Shown piece after piece: positions 1 to 7,032 of a stretch of 22,499 bases of DNA. The position numbers and the translations under genes were made by a program. How positions within the stretch are numbered: the first letter of the stretch is position 1; each line of letters opens with the position of its first letter. Below the pieces are notes generated by a model, which did no database searches, was not told where the DNA came from, and saw nothing but the letters and a program-made list of their open reading frames with translations. The stretch spans positions 1-22,499 of the forward strand of contig CAYRTD010000060.1 of the NCBI GenBank assembly GCA_964426915.1, given 5' to 3'. The stretch is from CAYRTD01 sp964426915. Its GTDB lineage: Bacteria; Bacteroidota; Bacteroidia; Bacteroidales; GCA-2748055.

Positions 1-60
1 GCGGCCGAAGGGAGGCGCTAGGCGCCTACGCTAAAGCTTCAGCGACAGCGTGCGGAGGCA

Positions 61-174
61 CAAAATTTTAAATCGGAGTATCCGCTGCGGCGGATTCGAG
101 GAATTAAAATTTTCGCAGCAACGCCGATATCGGACATTATGGACAGACTAAGTAGTGTCTGTCAATAAAGTCGG
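61..174 (+). repeat. Nested stem-loop repeat, copy 1
   Basis: An outer AT-rich stem pairs AAAATTTTAA (62-71) with TTAAAATTTT (104-113). It encloses an inner hairpin ATCCGC (80-85), loop TGCG, GCGGAT (90-95). The flanks GGAGT and TCGAGGA resemble those of copy 2 at 223-310. A tail with CAACGC and GGACATTATGGACAGAC follows, and ends in a near-palindrome: arms 131-148 and 157-174 match at 15 of 18 positions around an 8-nt centre. It has no coding potential. It is probably a dispersed, possibly transcribed, repeat. Confidence 0.65.
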
Positions 175-180
175 GTGTCT

Positions 181-200
181 GTTCCGATAGCTATCGGAAC
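181..200. repeat. Perfect 20-bp palindrome
   Basis: GTTCCGATAG is followed directly by its reverse complement CTATCGGAAC. It lies between the two nested stem-loop repeats. It could form a cruciform or short hairpin, or be a dyad protein site. No T-run follows, so a simple terminator is unlikely. Confidence 0.6.
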
Positions 201-222
201 ATAATGTTCAAGATCAAGGCGC

Positions 223-310
223 GCAAAAATTTTAAACCGCAGTATACTAATGTATTCGAGGATTTAAAATTTTTGCATCAACGCAGGTATTGGACTTTAT
301 GGACAAACTC
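223..310 (+). repeat. Nested stem-loop repeat, copy 2
   Basis: A perfect 14-bp outer stem pairs GCAAAAATTTTAAA (223-236) with its complement (263-276). Inside is ATAC (244-247), loop TAAT, GTAT (252-255). The position and flanks match copy 1, but the inner stem has a different sequence and still pairs. The tail (CAACGC, then TTGGACTTTATGGACAAAC) also matches copy 1. The tail core recurs at 9346-9375 and, inverted, at the right window edge. Confidence 0.65.
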
Positions 311-419
311 TAAGTAGGGTAGTGCAGTGGTAATTTGTTCTCTAAATGAAATTCGGAATTTAACAAATAGTGCTGCATTGAAACATGTTTTTAGGTATTT
401 TTACCTTAAAGATTTCAGT

Positions 420-427
420 TATTTTTG
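420..427 (+). promoter_or_regulatory. Possible -7 promoter element (TATTTTTG)
   Basis: It fits the Bacteroidetes primary-sigma -7 consensus TAnnTTTG and lies 16 nt before the ATG of the fused hydro-lyase. No good -33 TTTG is visible about 20 nt upstream, so support rests on one half of the promoter. The leader would be very short. Confidence 0.3.
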
Positions 428-443
428 AAAAAAAAATGAATTT

Positions 444-2255
444 ATGGATCAAACACTTGTTGAAAAAATTTTGGCTGATCATTCGGGAAAGAAATATGTC
501 AGACCCGGTGATATTTTGGACATTAGCATTGATGCCCGGGTGGCAAGAGATTTTGGTGGTGCCAATGTAGTAAAGAATATTGAGGATCATGATCTGGATA
601 TCGATGATCCTTCCAAAACCCTCTTTACCTTTGACTGTAATCCAACGGGCTCTGATCAGAAATATGCCGCAAACCAGCATATTTGCCGAAGCTTTGCAAG
701 GAATAGGGGAATAAAGGTTTACGATATAGATAAAGGAATCGGTACTCATATCCTGATAGAAGAGGGTTTGGCCTATCCGGGTTCAACTGCGGTTTCTACC
801 GATTCTCACGCCAATATTCTCGGTGCGGTCTGTGCTTTTGGTCAGGGAATGGGCGATAAGGATATTGCAGCCGCCTGGAGTAAGGGCAAGGTCTGGTTCA
901 AAGTTCCCGAATCTGTCAAGATTGTTTTAAAGGGAAAATTCCCCATGGGCATATCGGCCAAGGATATTGCACTGAACCTGTTGGATCATTTTGGTGCCAA
1001 CAGCTTGTTGGGAAAGTCCATTGAGATCTATGGTGATGCTGTTGAAAATCTGACTATTGACGATCGTATTACTATATCTTCAATGGCAACGGAAATGGGA
1101 GCTATTATTCTTTTATTCCCCCCTAACCGCGAAGTGATCCGCTATTGTCAGGCCCGTTCAGGTAAAGTATTGGAAATGATAAAAGCTGATCCGGATGCTG
1201 AATATGCCGATAGAATAGAGCTGGACAGTTCAAAATTTAAAATTCTAATCGCAAGACCCGGCAAGCCGCATGATACGGTAAGCATTGACTCTTTAAAAGA
1301 GGTAAAGATCGATTCTGCTTTTATAGGTTCCTGCACAAACGGACGCATCGAAGATATGAGGGTGGTGGCTGAAGTGCTGAAGGGAAGAAAAGTTGCGCCT
1401 GGTGTTGTGTTAAAAATAGTTCCTTCTACAGATCTGGTATGGCAGCGTTGCCTCGATGAAGGTTTGCTGGAGATTTTTAAGGAAGCAGGTGCAATGGTAT
1501 CCAATGCGGGTTGTGCAGGTTGCGCTGCCGGACAGGTAGGCCAAAACGGTCCGGGTGAGGTCACTATCAGTACAGGAAACCGGAATTTTCCCGGTAAACA
1601 GGGGAAAGGAGAGGTTTATCTTGCCTCTCCTGCAATTGCCGCTGCTTCTGCCGTAGCAGGATTTATCACTTCACCCTTGCATATTCCGGATAAAGCTGCA
1701 GTATTTGAAAGGAGAACGGATCCGGAGACCCGTGGAAAGAAGAAAACCAGGGGAGGGAAAAGCTCCCGCCAACCCGATATTCTCGAAGGAAGAGCATGGT
1801 ATATACCCATGGATAATATTGATACGGATATGATCTTTCATAACCGTTACCTTAGCATTACCGACACGGATGAAATGGGTAAATATACATTTGATAATCT
1901 GGAAGGCTATGAGGATTTTGCCGGAAAAGTTAAGGAAGGAGATATTTTATTCGCAGGGAAAAATTTTGGAGCCGGCAGTTCCCGGCAACAGGCTGTGGAA
2001 TGTTTTAAATCGCTGGGTATTCAGGCGATCGTTGCAGAATCGTTCGGAGCCATCTATGAAAGAAATGCCATTAACGCGGCACTCCCCATTCTTAGCTGTG
2101 AGAATATTGATAAATTGAAACTAAAAAACGGGGAAAAAGTAAAAATTGATTTAAAAACCGGAGAAATTTCTAACTTTGCAAAGAAAATTAGTGTAAAAGC
2201 TAAGGAATTTTCAGAAGTTCAGATGGAAATTTATAATAACGGAGGATTATTCTGA
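444..2255 (+). CDS. Fused LeuC-LeuD type hydro-lyase (aconitase superfamily), paralog 1
   Basis: A 603-residue [4Fe-4S] hydro-lyase of the 3-isopropylmalate dehydratase/homoaconitase group, which moves a hydroxyl between adjacent carbons of a di- or tricarboxylate. Residues 1-415 are the LeuC-like catalytic part: TDSH at 119-122, and cluster ligands Cys297 (GSCTNGR), Cys357 and Cys360 (CAGC). A basic linker (about 420-448) leads to a LeuD-like swivel domain (450-603) with NIDTDMIF and GAGSSRQQ (509-516). Most bacteria encode LeuC and LeuD separately; here they form one chain. In the swivel domain GSSRE is GSSRQ, and the usual Cys before GSS is Ala. asnA follows after 29 bp, so the two are probably co-transcribed. 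There is no leuA or leuB nearby, so isopropylmalate is not assured as substrate; homoaconitate, citrate or a methylated malate are alternatives. The start is the ATG at 444, in an A-rich leader without a Shine-Dalgarno. Confidence 0.85.
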   Translation: MDQTLVEKILADHSGKKYVRPGDILDISIDARVARDFGGANVVKNIEDHDLDIDDPSKTLFTFDCNPTGSDQKYAANQHICRSFARNRGIKVYDIDKGIGTHILIEEGLAYPGSTAVSTDSHANILGAVCAFGQGMGDKDIAAAWSKGKVWFKVPESVKIVLKGKFPMGISAKDIALNLLDHFGANSLLGKSIEIYGDAVENLTIDDRITISSMATEMGAIILLFPPNREVIRYCQARSGKVLEMIKADPDAEYADRIELDSSKFKILIARPGKPHDTVSIDSLKEVKIDSAFIGSCTNGRIEDMRVVAEVLKGRKVAPGVVLKIVPSTDLVWQRCLDEGLLEIFKEAGAMVSNAGCAGCAAGQVGQNGPGEVTISTGNRNFPGKQGKGEVYLASPAIAAASAVAGFITSPLHIPDKAAVFERRTDPETRGKKKTRGGKSSRQPDILEGRAWYIPMDNIDTDMIFHNRYLSITDTDEMGKYTFDNLEGYEDFAGKVKEGDILFAGKNFGAGSSRQQAVECFKSLGIQAIVAESFGAIYERNAINAALPILSCENIDKLKLKNGEKVKIDLKTGEISNFAKKISVKAKEFSEVQMEIYNNGGLF

Positions 2256-2284
2256 AAGTACTACTAAATTTTAAAATCTAAAAT

Positions 2285-3319
2285 ATGAAGTTGATTATTC
2301 CTGAGGGATACAAGCCTCTCCTTGATCTGAAACAAACCGAAAAAGCCATTAAACTTGTTAAAGATAATTTTGAACTTGCCCTGGCTTCGGAACTGAGGTT
2401 ACGGCGTGTAACAGCGCCTCTATTTGTTCTGAGGGGTACGGGTATCAATGATGATCTTAATGGTATTGAGCGGCCTGTTTCTTTCGCAATAAAGGATATG
2501 GATGAAAAGGTGGCGGAAGTAGTTCATTCACTGGCTAAATGGAAACGTATGATGCTCAGGGATTATGATATCCGTACCGGTTATGGAATCTACACCGACA
2601 TGAATGCTCTGAGGCCTGATGAAGAGCTTGATAATCTTCATAGCATTTATGTTGATCAGTGGGATTGGGAAATTGCTGTGAGTCAGGAAGACAGAAATCT
2701 CACCTTCCTGAAGAACCTGGTTACCAGGATCTATGACACCATTAAAAGAACCGAGTTTCTGATCTATGAGTACTATCCGGAAATTGAACCCAAATTGCCG
2801 GAAAAGATACATTTTATTCACGCAGAGGAGTTATTGCAAAAATATCCCGGCCTTAGTCCCAAAGAGAGGGAGAACAGGATAGCGAAAGAATACGGCGCTG
2901 TTTTTATTATCGGGATCGGAGGTGATCTGAGTAACGGTGATCCTCATGACGGGAGAGCTCCTGATTATGATGACTGGTCGACAAAGAACAGCGATAATTA
3001 TACAGGGCTTAATGGCGACATACTCGTATGGAACCCCATCCTTGAAATGGCTTTTGAATTATCCTCCATGGGGATCAGGGTTGATAAAGATGCCCTGGAA
3101 AAACAATTATCACTCAAGGGAGCTGAAGACAGGGCTGAATTACTCTTTCACCGGAGGCTTCTTAATAACGATCTTCCCGAATCGGTTGGTGGAGGGATCG
3201 GCCAGTCCCGCTTGTGCATGTTTTTACTCCGCAAAGCCCACATAGGGGAAATACAAAGCAGCATCTGGCCTGGCGAGATGGTTGATCATTGCAAAAAATC
3301 AGGTATTTTGCTTATTTAG
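2285..3319 (+). CDS. asnA: Aspartate-ammonia ligase (asparagine synthetase A)
   Basis: This cytoplasmic enzyme makes asparagine from aspartate, ammonia and ATP, releasing AMP and pyrophosphate. Its 344 residues match the AsnA family length and its class II aminoacyl-tRNA synthetase-like fold. Family signatures visible in order are GINDDLNG-ERPVSF (residues 53-67), DQWDWE (about 124-129), APDYDDWS (about 225-232), LNGDILVW (about 243-250), SSMGIRVD (about 260-267), and GGGIGQSRLCMF (about 303-314), the ATP-binding class II motif 3 region with its arginine. It starts at the ATG at 2285, 29 bp after the fused hydro-lyase on the same strand, which suggests one transcript. The leader is AT-rich with no Shine-Dalgarno, as usual in this phylum. 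Nothing appears truncated. The identification is firm; why asparagine synthesis would be coupled to the hydro-lyase is not known. Confidence 0.95.
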   Translation: MKLIIPEGYKPLLDLKQTEKAIKLVKDNFELALASELRLRRVTAPLFVLRGTGINDDLNGIERPVSFAIKDMDEKVAEVVHSLAKWKRMMLRDYDIRTGYGIYTDMNALRPDEELDNLHSIYVDQWDWEIAVSQEDRNLTFLKNLVTRIYDTIKRTEFLIYEYYPEIEPKLPEKIHFIHAEELLQKYPGLSPKERENRIAKEYGAVFIIGIGGDLSNGDPHDGRAPDYDDWSTKNSDNYTGLNGDILVWNPILEMAFELSSMGIRVDKDALEKQLSLKGAEDRAELLFHRRLLNNDLPESVGGGIGQSRLCMFLLRKAHIGEIQSSIWPGEMVDHCKKSGILLI

Positions 3320-3422
3320 ACTTCATCTTATATTTTTTCTTAAATACCTTGCCCTTGTTGAATGGCAATATTCATAGCTCATTCAGAAGAGGGGGGGGTA
3401 TTTTTTTGTGTGATTTTTGGCG

Positions 3423-3493
3423 ACTGCAATTACATTGCAGTGAGGCGTTGTATCTTATAAGACCTTCGAGGTCTTAAAACCTCGAAGGTCTTA
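3423..3493. repeat. REP-like element: two adjacent hairpins upstream of RAYT, copy 1
   Basis: The first hairpin is ACTGCAAT (3423-3430), loop TAC, ATTGCAGT (3434-3441). Sixteen bases later comes a perfect 15-bp stem, TAAGACCTTCGAGGT (3458-3472), loop CTTAAA, and its complement (3479-3493). It ends 30 bp before the start codon of a REP-associated tyrosine transposase. A near-identical two-hairpin unit occurs at 19388-19457. This arrangement fits a REP/REPIN element mobilised by the neighbouring RAYT. Confidence 0.7.
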
Positions 3494-3523
3494 GGGAAAG
3501 AAAAAACACAAAATCAAAGAATC

Positions 3524-4129
3524 ATGCAAATTCTGGAGCCACTCGAATTTGGTTGCACCTACCACATCTATAACCGGGGCATAAATAAATGCAACCTGTT
3601 TAGAGAGAATACGAATTATGAACACTTTATAAGACTGTACGATAGATATATTAATCCTATAGCAAATACGTTTGCCTGGGTGCTTATGAAAAATCATTTT
3701 CATTTCCTGGTAAAGATCAAAGAATACGATGAGATCAAGGAATATATGGAGAATTTGAAAGATAAAAAAGCGGTGTTAGCGCCTTACCGCTATTTTTCAA
3801 ACCTTTTTAATGCGTATACCAAAGCACTTAATAAGAAATATGATCGTACAGGAAGTCTTTTTGAAAATAGATTCAAGCGAAAGGCTGTTAAAGATATTGA
3901 TTACTTCAAAGGCCTCGTTTTGTATATCCATAATAATCCTGTAGAACATGGTTTTGTTGACGACCCGGGTAAATACTCCTGGTCTTCATATTTATCCTGT
4001 ATTAGTCTGAAGTCTGCAACAATTGATTGTAAAGCAGTCGTTGGGTATTTCGATAATATCGGAAACTTCAAAACAATTCATCACGAGGAAATGGATTATG
4101 AGGAAATCGAAAAATGGCTGGGACTCTGA
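3524..4129 (+). CDS. REP-associated tyrosine transposase (RAYT; Y1/IS200-like HUH enzyme)
   Basis: A 201-residue single-domain Y1 transposase (Transposase_17 type). YHIYNRG (13-19) starts the domain. NHFHFLV (57-63) supplies the HUH metal-binding histidines His58 and His60. YIHNNPVEHG (134-143) carries the probable nucleophilic Tyr134, followed by YSWSSY (151-156), the signature of the REP-associated branch rather than of self-mobile IS200. Such enzymes nick single-stranded DNA at REP hairpins and are usually single-copy and domesticated. Directly upstream is a paired-hairpin element, the expected substrate, with a sister copy at 19388-19457. The gene ends 6 bp before the convergent second hydro-lyase. 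No IS200-type left and right ends are seen around it, which supports a RAYT rather than an insertion sequence. The start is ATG at 3524 with a weak ribosome site. Confidence 0.88.
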   Translation: MQILEPLEFGCTYHIYNRGINKCNLFRENTNYEHFIRLYDRYINPIANTFAWVLMKNHFHFLVKIKEYDEIKEYMENLKDKKAVLAPYRYFSNLFNAYTKALNKKYDRTGSLFENRFKRKAVKDIDYFKGLVLYIHNNPVEHGFVDDPGKYSWSSYLSCISLKSATIDCKAVVGYFDNIGNFKTIHHEEMDYEEIEKWLGL

Positions 4130-4135
4130 AGGGTT

Positions 4136-5923
4136 CTATTTTTCATCTGTTTCCAATATATAATTCACCAGCCCTTTCTTCTCCAAAATCTTATTTAACT
4201 TCTCGGGAAGGGGAGGAATTCTCACCTTTCTTTCACCTGAAATAATATCGCCATTTTGAAGATCCAGAGTCAGTTCGCCGGTTTCCCGGTAGTTTTCCAC
4301 TGCTTCCGGACTTACGATAGCCAGAAGCCCCTGATTAATGGCAGACCTGAAGAATATCCGGTTCACCGATTTCACGATAACCGCTTCTATTCCCAGATGT
4401 GCAAGTCCAACAGCCGGATGTTCCCGTGAACTCCCGCAGCCGAAATTCTCTCCGGCAATGATGAGGTCTCCTTTTTTGGCTTTTTTGCTGAAATTGGGAT
4501 CAAAACCCTCAAACAGATGCGGAATGATGGCCTCAGCATCGGAACTGAGTACATTATAGGTCAGGTTTCCTGCAAACATCTGGTCTGTGTTTATATTATC
4601 CGCATCAGAATAATCCCAGATCCTATCTTTTCTCCTGTTTTCATGCTTTTGAATCCCGGACATTTCTGAAGATTCAATTTTGTGGGGATATTTTTCATCA
4701 CAAGGTGCCAACCGGGGGTCGGTAATTTTTCCTTTTACAGAGCTCCAGGCTACGGTAGCGGGTGAGGCCAGATAAATGGAAGCATTCTTGTTTCCCATGC
4801 GCCCCTTGAAATTGCGGTTGGCTGTGGAAATTACATTTATTTCATCTGCCGGTATGCCCTGGCCTGTCCCAAGACAGGGTCCGCAGCTTGTGCTGAGAAT
4901 TGTTGCCCCGGCGTTCATCAGTATTTCCACTAAACCTTCTTTTATTGCCTGTAGATAGGTCTCTTTGGAGGCCGGTATTATCATTAACTGAAAACCTTCT
5001 TTAACGGGGAATTCTTTTAATATCTCTGCCGCAACACGAATGTCTTCAATGCGTCCATTCGTGCAGGTCCCTATAATTCCCTGCTGTACCGGAATGCCCT
5101 CTGTTTCGGCCACCGATTTTACATTATCAACATGATGGGGCAGGGCGACAAGAGGATAGATATCATCCAGATTAAGACTTATCTCTTTCGCGTACCTTGC
5201 ATCTTCATCAGCCCAGACTGCCTCTCCGGGTTTAATCCTGCCATAAAATTCCTCCAGCACTTCATCAGCAGGAAAGACCGCATTTTTAGCCCCCATCTCG
5301 GAAGCAAGGTTTGCCAGGGTCATTCTGTCTGAAACAGTCAAATGTTTCACCCCCTCTCCATGAAATTCAATTGACATGTAATTTGCCCCTGCAGACCCGA
5401 TCATGCCAATTATCCAGAGGGAGAGGTCCTTTGCATACACACCGGGAGCCAGCGCACCTTTAAGTGTTATCTTAAGAGAAGGGGGGACCCGGAACCAGGT
5501 CTCTCCCGTACGCCATATACCCGCAGCTTCCGTTCGGTCTATTCCCATTGCCAGGGTATTGAATGCCCCGGCTGTGCAGGTATGACTGTCGCTTCCTGCA
5601 ATGATCATCCCGGGTTCTGCATGATAAGACATGATCTGATGACATATACCCTTTCCGGCATCGTAAAATTTCCTGATCCCCTGTTGTTTCACGAAATCTC
5701 TTATGGACTGATAATCATTTGCCAGCTTAACATTGGTTGGAGGGGCATTATGATCCAGAACAATAAGAAGCCGGTCCGGATCAAAAACAGCTTTGCCATT
5801 CATTTTTTCAAATGTCTTACGGATACTGGCCGTATTGTCGTGTGTTAAAATGAGATCCAGCTTACGAAAAACAATGCTTCCCTCATCGGCATTAAGCACT
5901 TTTTCAATAAAGGTTCTGCCCAT
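4136..5923 (-). CDS. Fused LeuC-LeuD type hydro-lyase (aconitase superfamily), paralog 2
   Basis: A 595-residue protein with the same LeuC-linker-LeuD design as the gene at 444-2255 but clearly diverged. The catalytic part has DHNAPPTNVKLAND (57-70), GSDSHTCTAGA (110-120), and cluster ligands Cys287 (GTCTNGR), Cys347 and Cys350 (CGPC). The swivel domain (about 435-595) has NINTDQMF (443-450) and GCGSSREHP (495-503). These are more canonical than in paralog 1, which lacks the Cys before GSS and the Glu of SRE. The substrate is uncertain; isopropylmalate, homoaconitate and related acids are candidates. No leuA, leuB or homocitrate synthase lies nearby. It converges on the RAYT gene. A near-match to the -7 motif (CATATTTG on this strand, 5936-5943) lies just upstream of the ATG at 5921-5923, giving a short possible leader. 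Confidence 0.85.
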   Translation of the reverse strand: MGRTFIEKVLNADEGSIVFRKLDLILTHDNTASIRKTFEKMNGKAVFDPDRLLIVLDHNAPPTNVKLANDYQSIRDFVKQQGIRKFYDAGKGICHQIMSYHAEPGMIIAGSDSHTCTAGAFNTLAMGIDRTEAAGIWRTGETWFRVPPSLKITLKGALAPGVYAKDLSLWIIGMIGSAGANYMSIEFHGEGVKHLTVSDRMTLANLASEMGAKNAVFPADEVLEEFYGRIKPGEAVWADEDARYAKEISLNLDDIYPLVALPHHVDNVKSVAETEGIPVQQGIIGTCTNGRIEDIRVAAEILKEFPVKEGFQLMIIPASKETYLQAIKEGLVEILMNAGATILSTSCGPCLGTGQGIPADEINVISTANRNFKGRMGNKNASIYLASPATVAWSSVKGKITDPRLAPCDEKYPHKIESSEMSGIQKHENRRKDRIWDYSDADNINTDQMFAGNLTYNVLSSDAEAIIPHLFEGFDPNFSKKAKKGDLIIAGENFGCGSSREHPAVGLAHLGIEAVIVKSVNRIFFRSAINQGLLAIVSPEAVENYRETGELTLDLQNGDIISGERKVRIPPLPEKLNKILEKKGLVNYILETDEK

Positions 5924-6043
5924 GCTTTTTATTTACAAATATGAGTGAATTCCGGCTGAAAGTGAATAGAAAAGGATATGTTCTTTAAAATGAATTAATA
6001 CAAAATACAGCTATTACTTCCCTGCATATTATCAGGATTTCTC

Positions 6044-6061
6044 TTCCCGGTACTCCGGGAA
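6044..6061. repeat. Small GC-rich hairpin
   Basis: TTCCCGG, loop TACT, CCGGGAA: a perfect 7-bp stem between the second hydro-lyase and the hydrolase-fold gene. No T-run follows on either strand, so it is not a standard terminator. Role unknown. Confidence 0.4.
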
Positions 6062-6078
6062 ATACCGCTTAAAATTAT

Positions 6079-6174
6079 GAGACACCTTCGCTATTCCTCG
6101 GAATCAGTTCGGCTAGATGATTTTGAAACTCAAAATCATAGTCTCACTGAGTAAATCGGACATTACGGGCAAAC
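6079..6174. repeat. ~100-bp dispersed repeat with internal hairpin, copy A
   Basis: It shares an extended similarity with 7663-7775: GAGACACCTTCGCTATT, then a Cxx-GGAATnAGTTCG stretch, then the hairpin ATGATTTTGA (6117-6126), loop AAC, TCAAAATCAT (6130-6139), then TAGTC and AGTAAATCGGACATTA. The last part also resembles the tail of the left-edge repeats. It lies downstream of the hydrolase-fold gene. Confidence 0.6.
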
Positions 6175-6176
6175 AA

Positions 6177-6929
6177 TCAGGTGCTTACGAATTCAATGAT
6201 CTCATCTCTGAATTTCTTTTTCCGGGTCAAACGTTCAGGATATTTACCCGAATAAAAAAGCAGGACATTAAAATGCGGATATTTTTTATGTAATTTCCGG
6301 TAAATTGATCTCAGCCGGGGTACCATTTTATCGTTGGAAGACCCTGTAAGCAATACCCGGCTTTCTATTTTTTTTATCTTCGGAACAACTACCCGTTGAT
6401 CACTGTATTTTAGCTTCTCCAAAAAATCCAGATGATTATCCACAATAGCTTTCCAGTATTTGCCATGCTGTTTTTTCCACCTGTAACGTTCGAAGAAGCT
6501 CTTTTTTTTCTTTTTGGTTTCTTCGATCATCAGATCCAGATTCCCGTTCGATAATTTTTTTCCCGGAAACCCGTTCACCACAATATTCTTTACCTCAGGA
6601 TCATTCCGGGAGGCCATTATCATCGTGACAATTGCTCCTCCGTGTATGCCAATGATGTTTATCTTTTTCACTTTTTTTTGCTTGAGAAAAGTCATCAGGA
6701 TCTCTGCACATCTCTCGTAGTAATCCCTGGGAAATTTTTCCAGCCGGTCTGATAATCCGTGGCCGGGCAGATCGGGGATGATAAGTTTGAAATTAGCCTG
6801 AAAATATTTTACATGACTTTTGAATGTTTCAGAACTGTAGGTGTTGCCATGAAGCATCAGCAAGGGTGTTTTACCTTTTCCGGTTTCCTTGTAATGGATT
6901 TTCCCCAGTTCGGATTTAAAATAACTCAT
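6177..6929 (-). CDS. Alpha/beta-hydrolase-fold protein lacking catalytic Ser and His (probable pseudoenzyme)
   Basis: About 250 residues with the alpha/beta-hydrolase layout: the strand 3 HGNT oxyanion loop (27-30), PDLPGHGLSD (52-61), the nucleophile elbow, and a C-terminal acid (Asp200 in GSSNDKMVP). The elbow G-x-Ser-x-G reads GIHGG, so the serine is replaced by His96. The usual C-terminal GH-x-P reads GKYP, so the catalytic histidine is Lys229. The reading frame is intact, the DNA codons confirm both changes, and the protein is lysine-rich. It probably lost hydrolytic activity and may bind a ligand or partner; a different mechanism cannot be excluded. I chose the ATG at 6929 because MSYFKSELGKIHY starts the fold. 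An in-frame ATG at 7049 would add 40 residues without family similarity and overlap the upstream gene by 17 bp. It follows the FMN-binding gene on the same strand. Confidence 0.75.
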   Translation of the reverse strand: MSYFKSELGKIHYKETGKGKTPLLMLHGNTYSSETFKSHVKYFQANFKLIIPDLPGHGLSDRLEKFPRDYYERCAEILMTFLKQKKVKKINIIGIHGGAIVTMIMASRNDPEVKNIVVNGFPGKKLSNGNLDLMIEETKKKKKSFFERYRWKKQHGKYWKAIVDNHLDFLEKLKYSDQRVVVPKIKKIESRVLLTGSSNDKMVPRLRSIYRKLHKKYPHFNVLLFYSGKYPERLTRKKKFRDEIIEFVST

Positions 6930-7032
6930 CTGCGAAAAAATTATGTTTTCCTTAAAAATAAAGGAGTTTTTCCTATCAGGGATTAAGTTAAGGTTAATAT
7001 TTTTTACTGGAAAAGGGAAAAGGAGTTTTTTT

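Larger units (their letters stand above)
1..443. other. Non-coding repeat-rich region upstream of the first hydro-lyase
   Basis: No credible gene is seen in these 443 bases. The left 60 bases are GC-richer and contain small palindromes such as TAGGCGCCTA. They may be the end of another repeat copy cut by the window edge. The rest holds the two nested stem-loops, the 20-bp palindrome and, near 420-427, a promoter-like -7 motif for the following gene. Confidence 0.6.

Noticed and set aside
61..310. The repeat pair at the left edge as a CRISPR array
   Set aside because: Two unequal units with internal symmetry, no regular short repeat and spacer pattern, and no cas genes.
3391..3398. Runs of eight G at 3391-3398 and 13239-13246 as phase-variation switches
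   Set aside because: Neither lies in a coding region nor between recognisable promoter elements.
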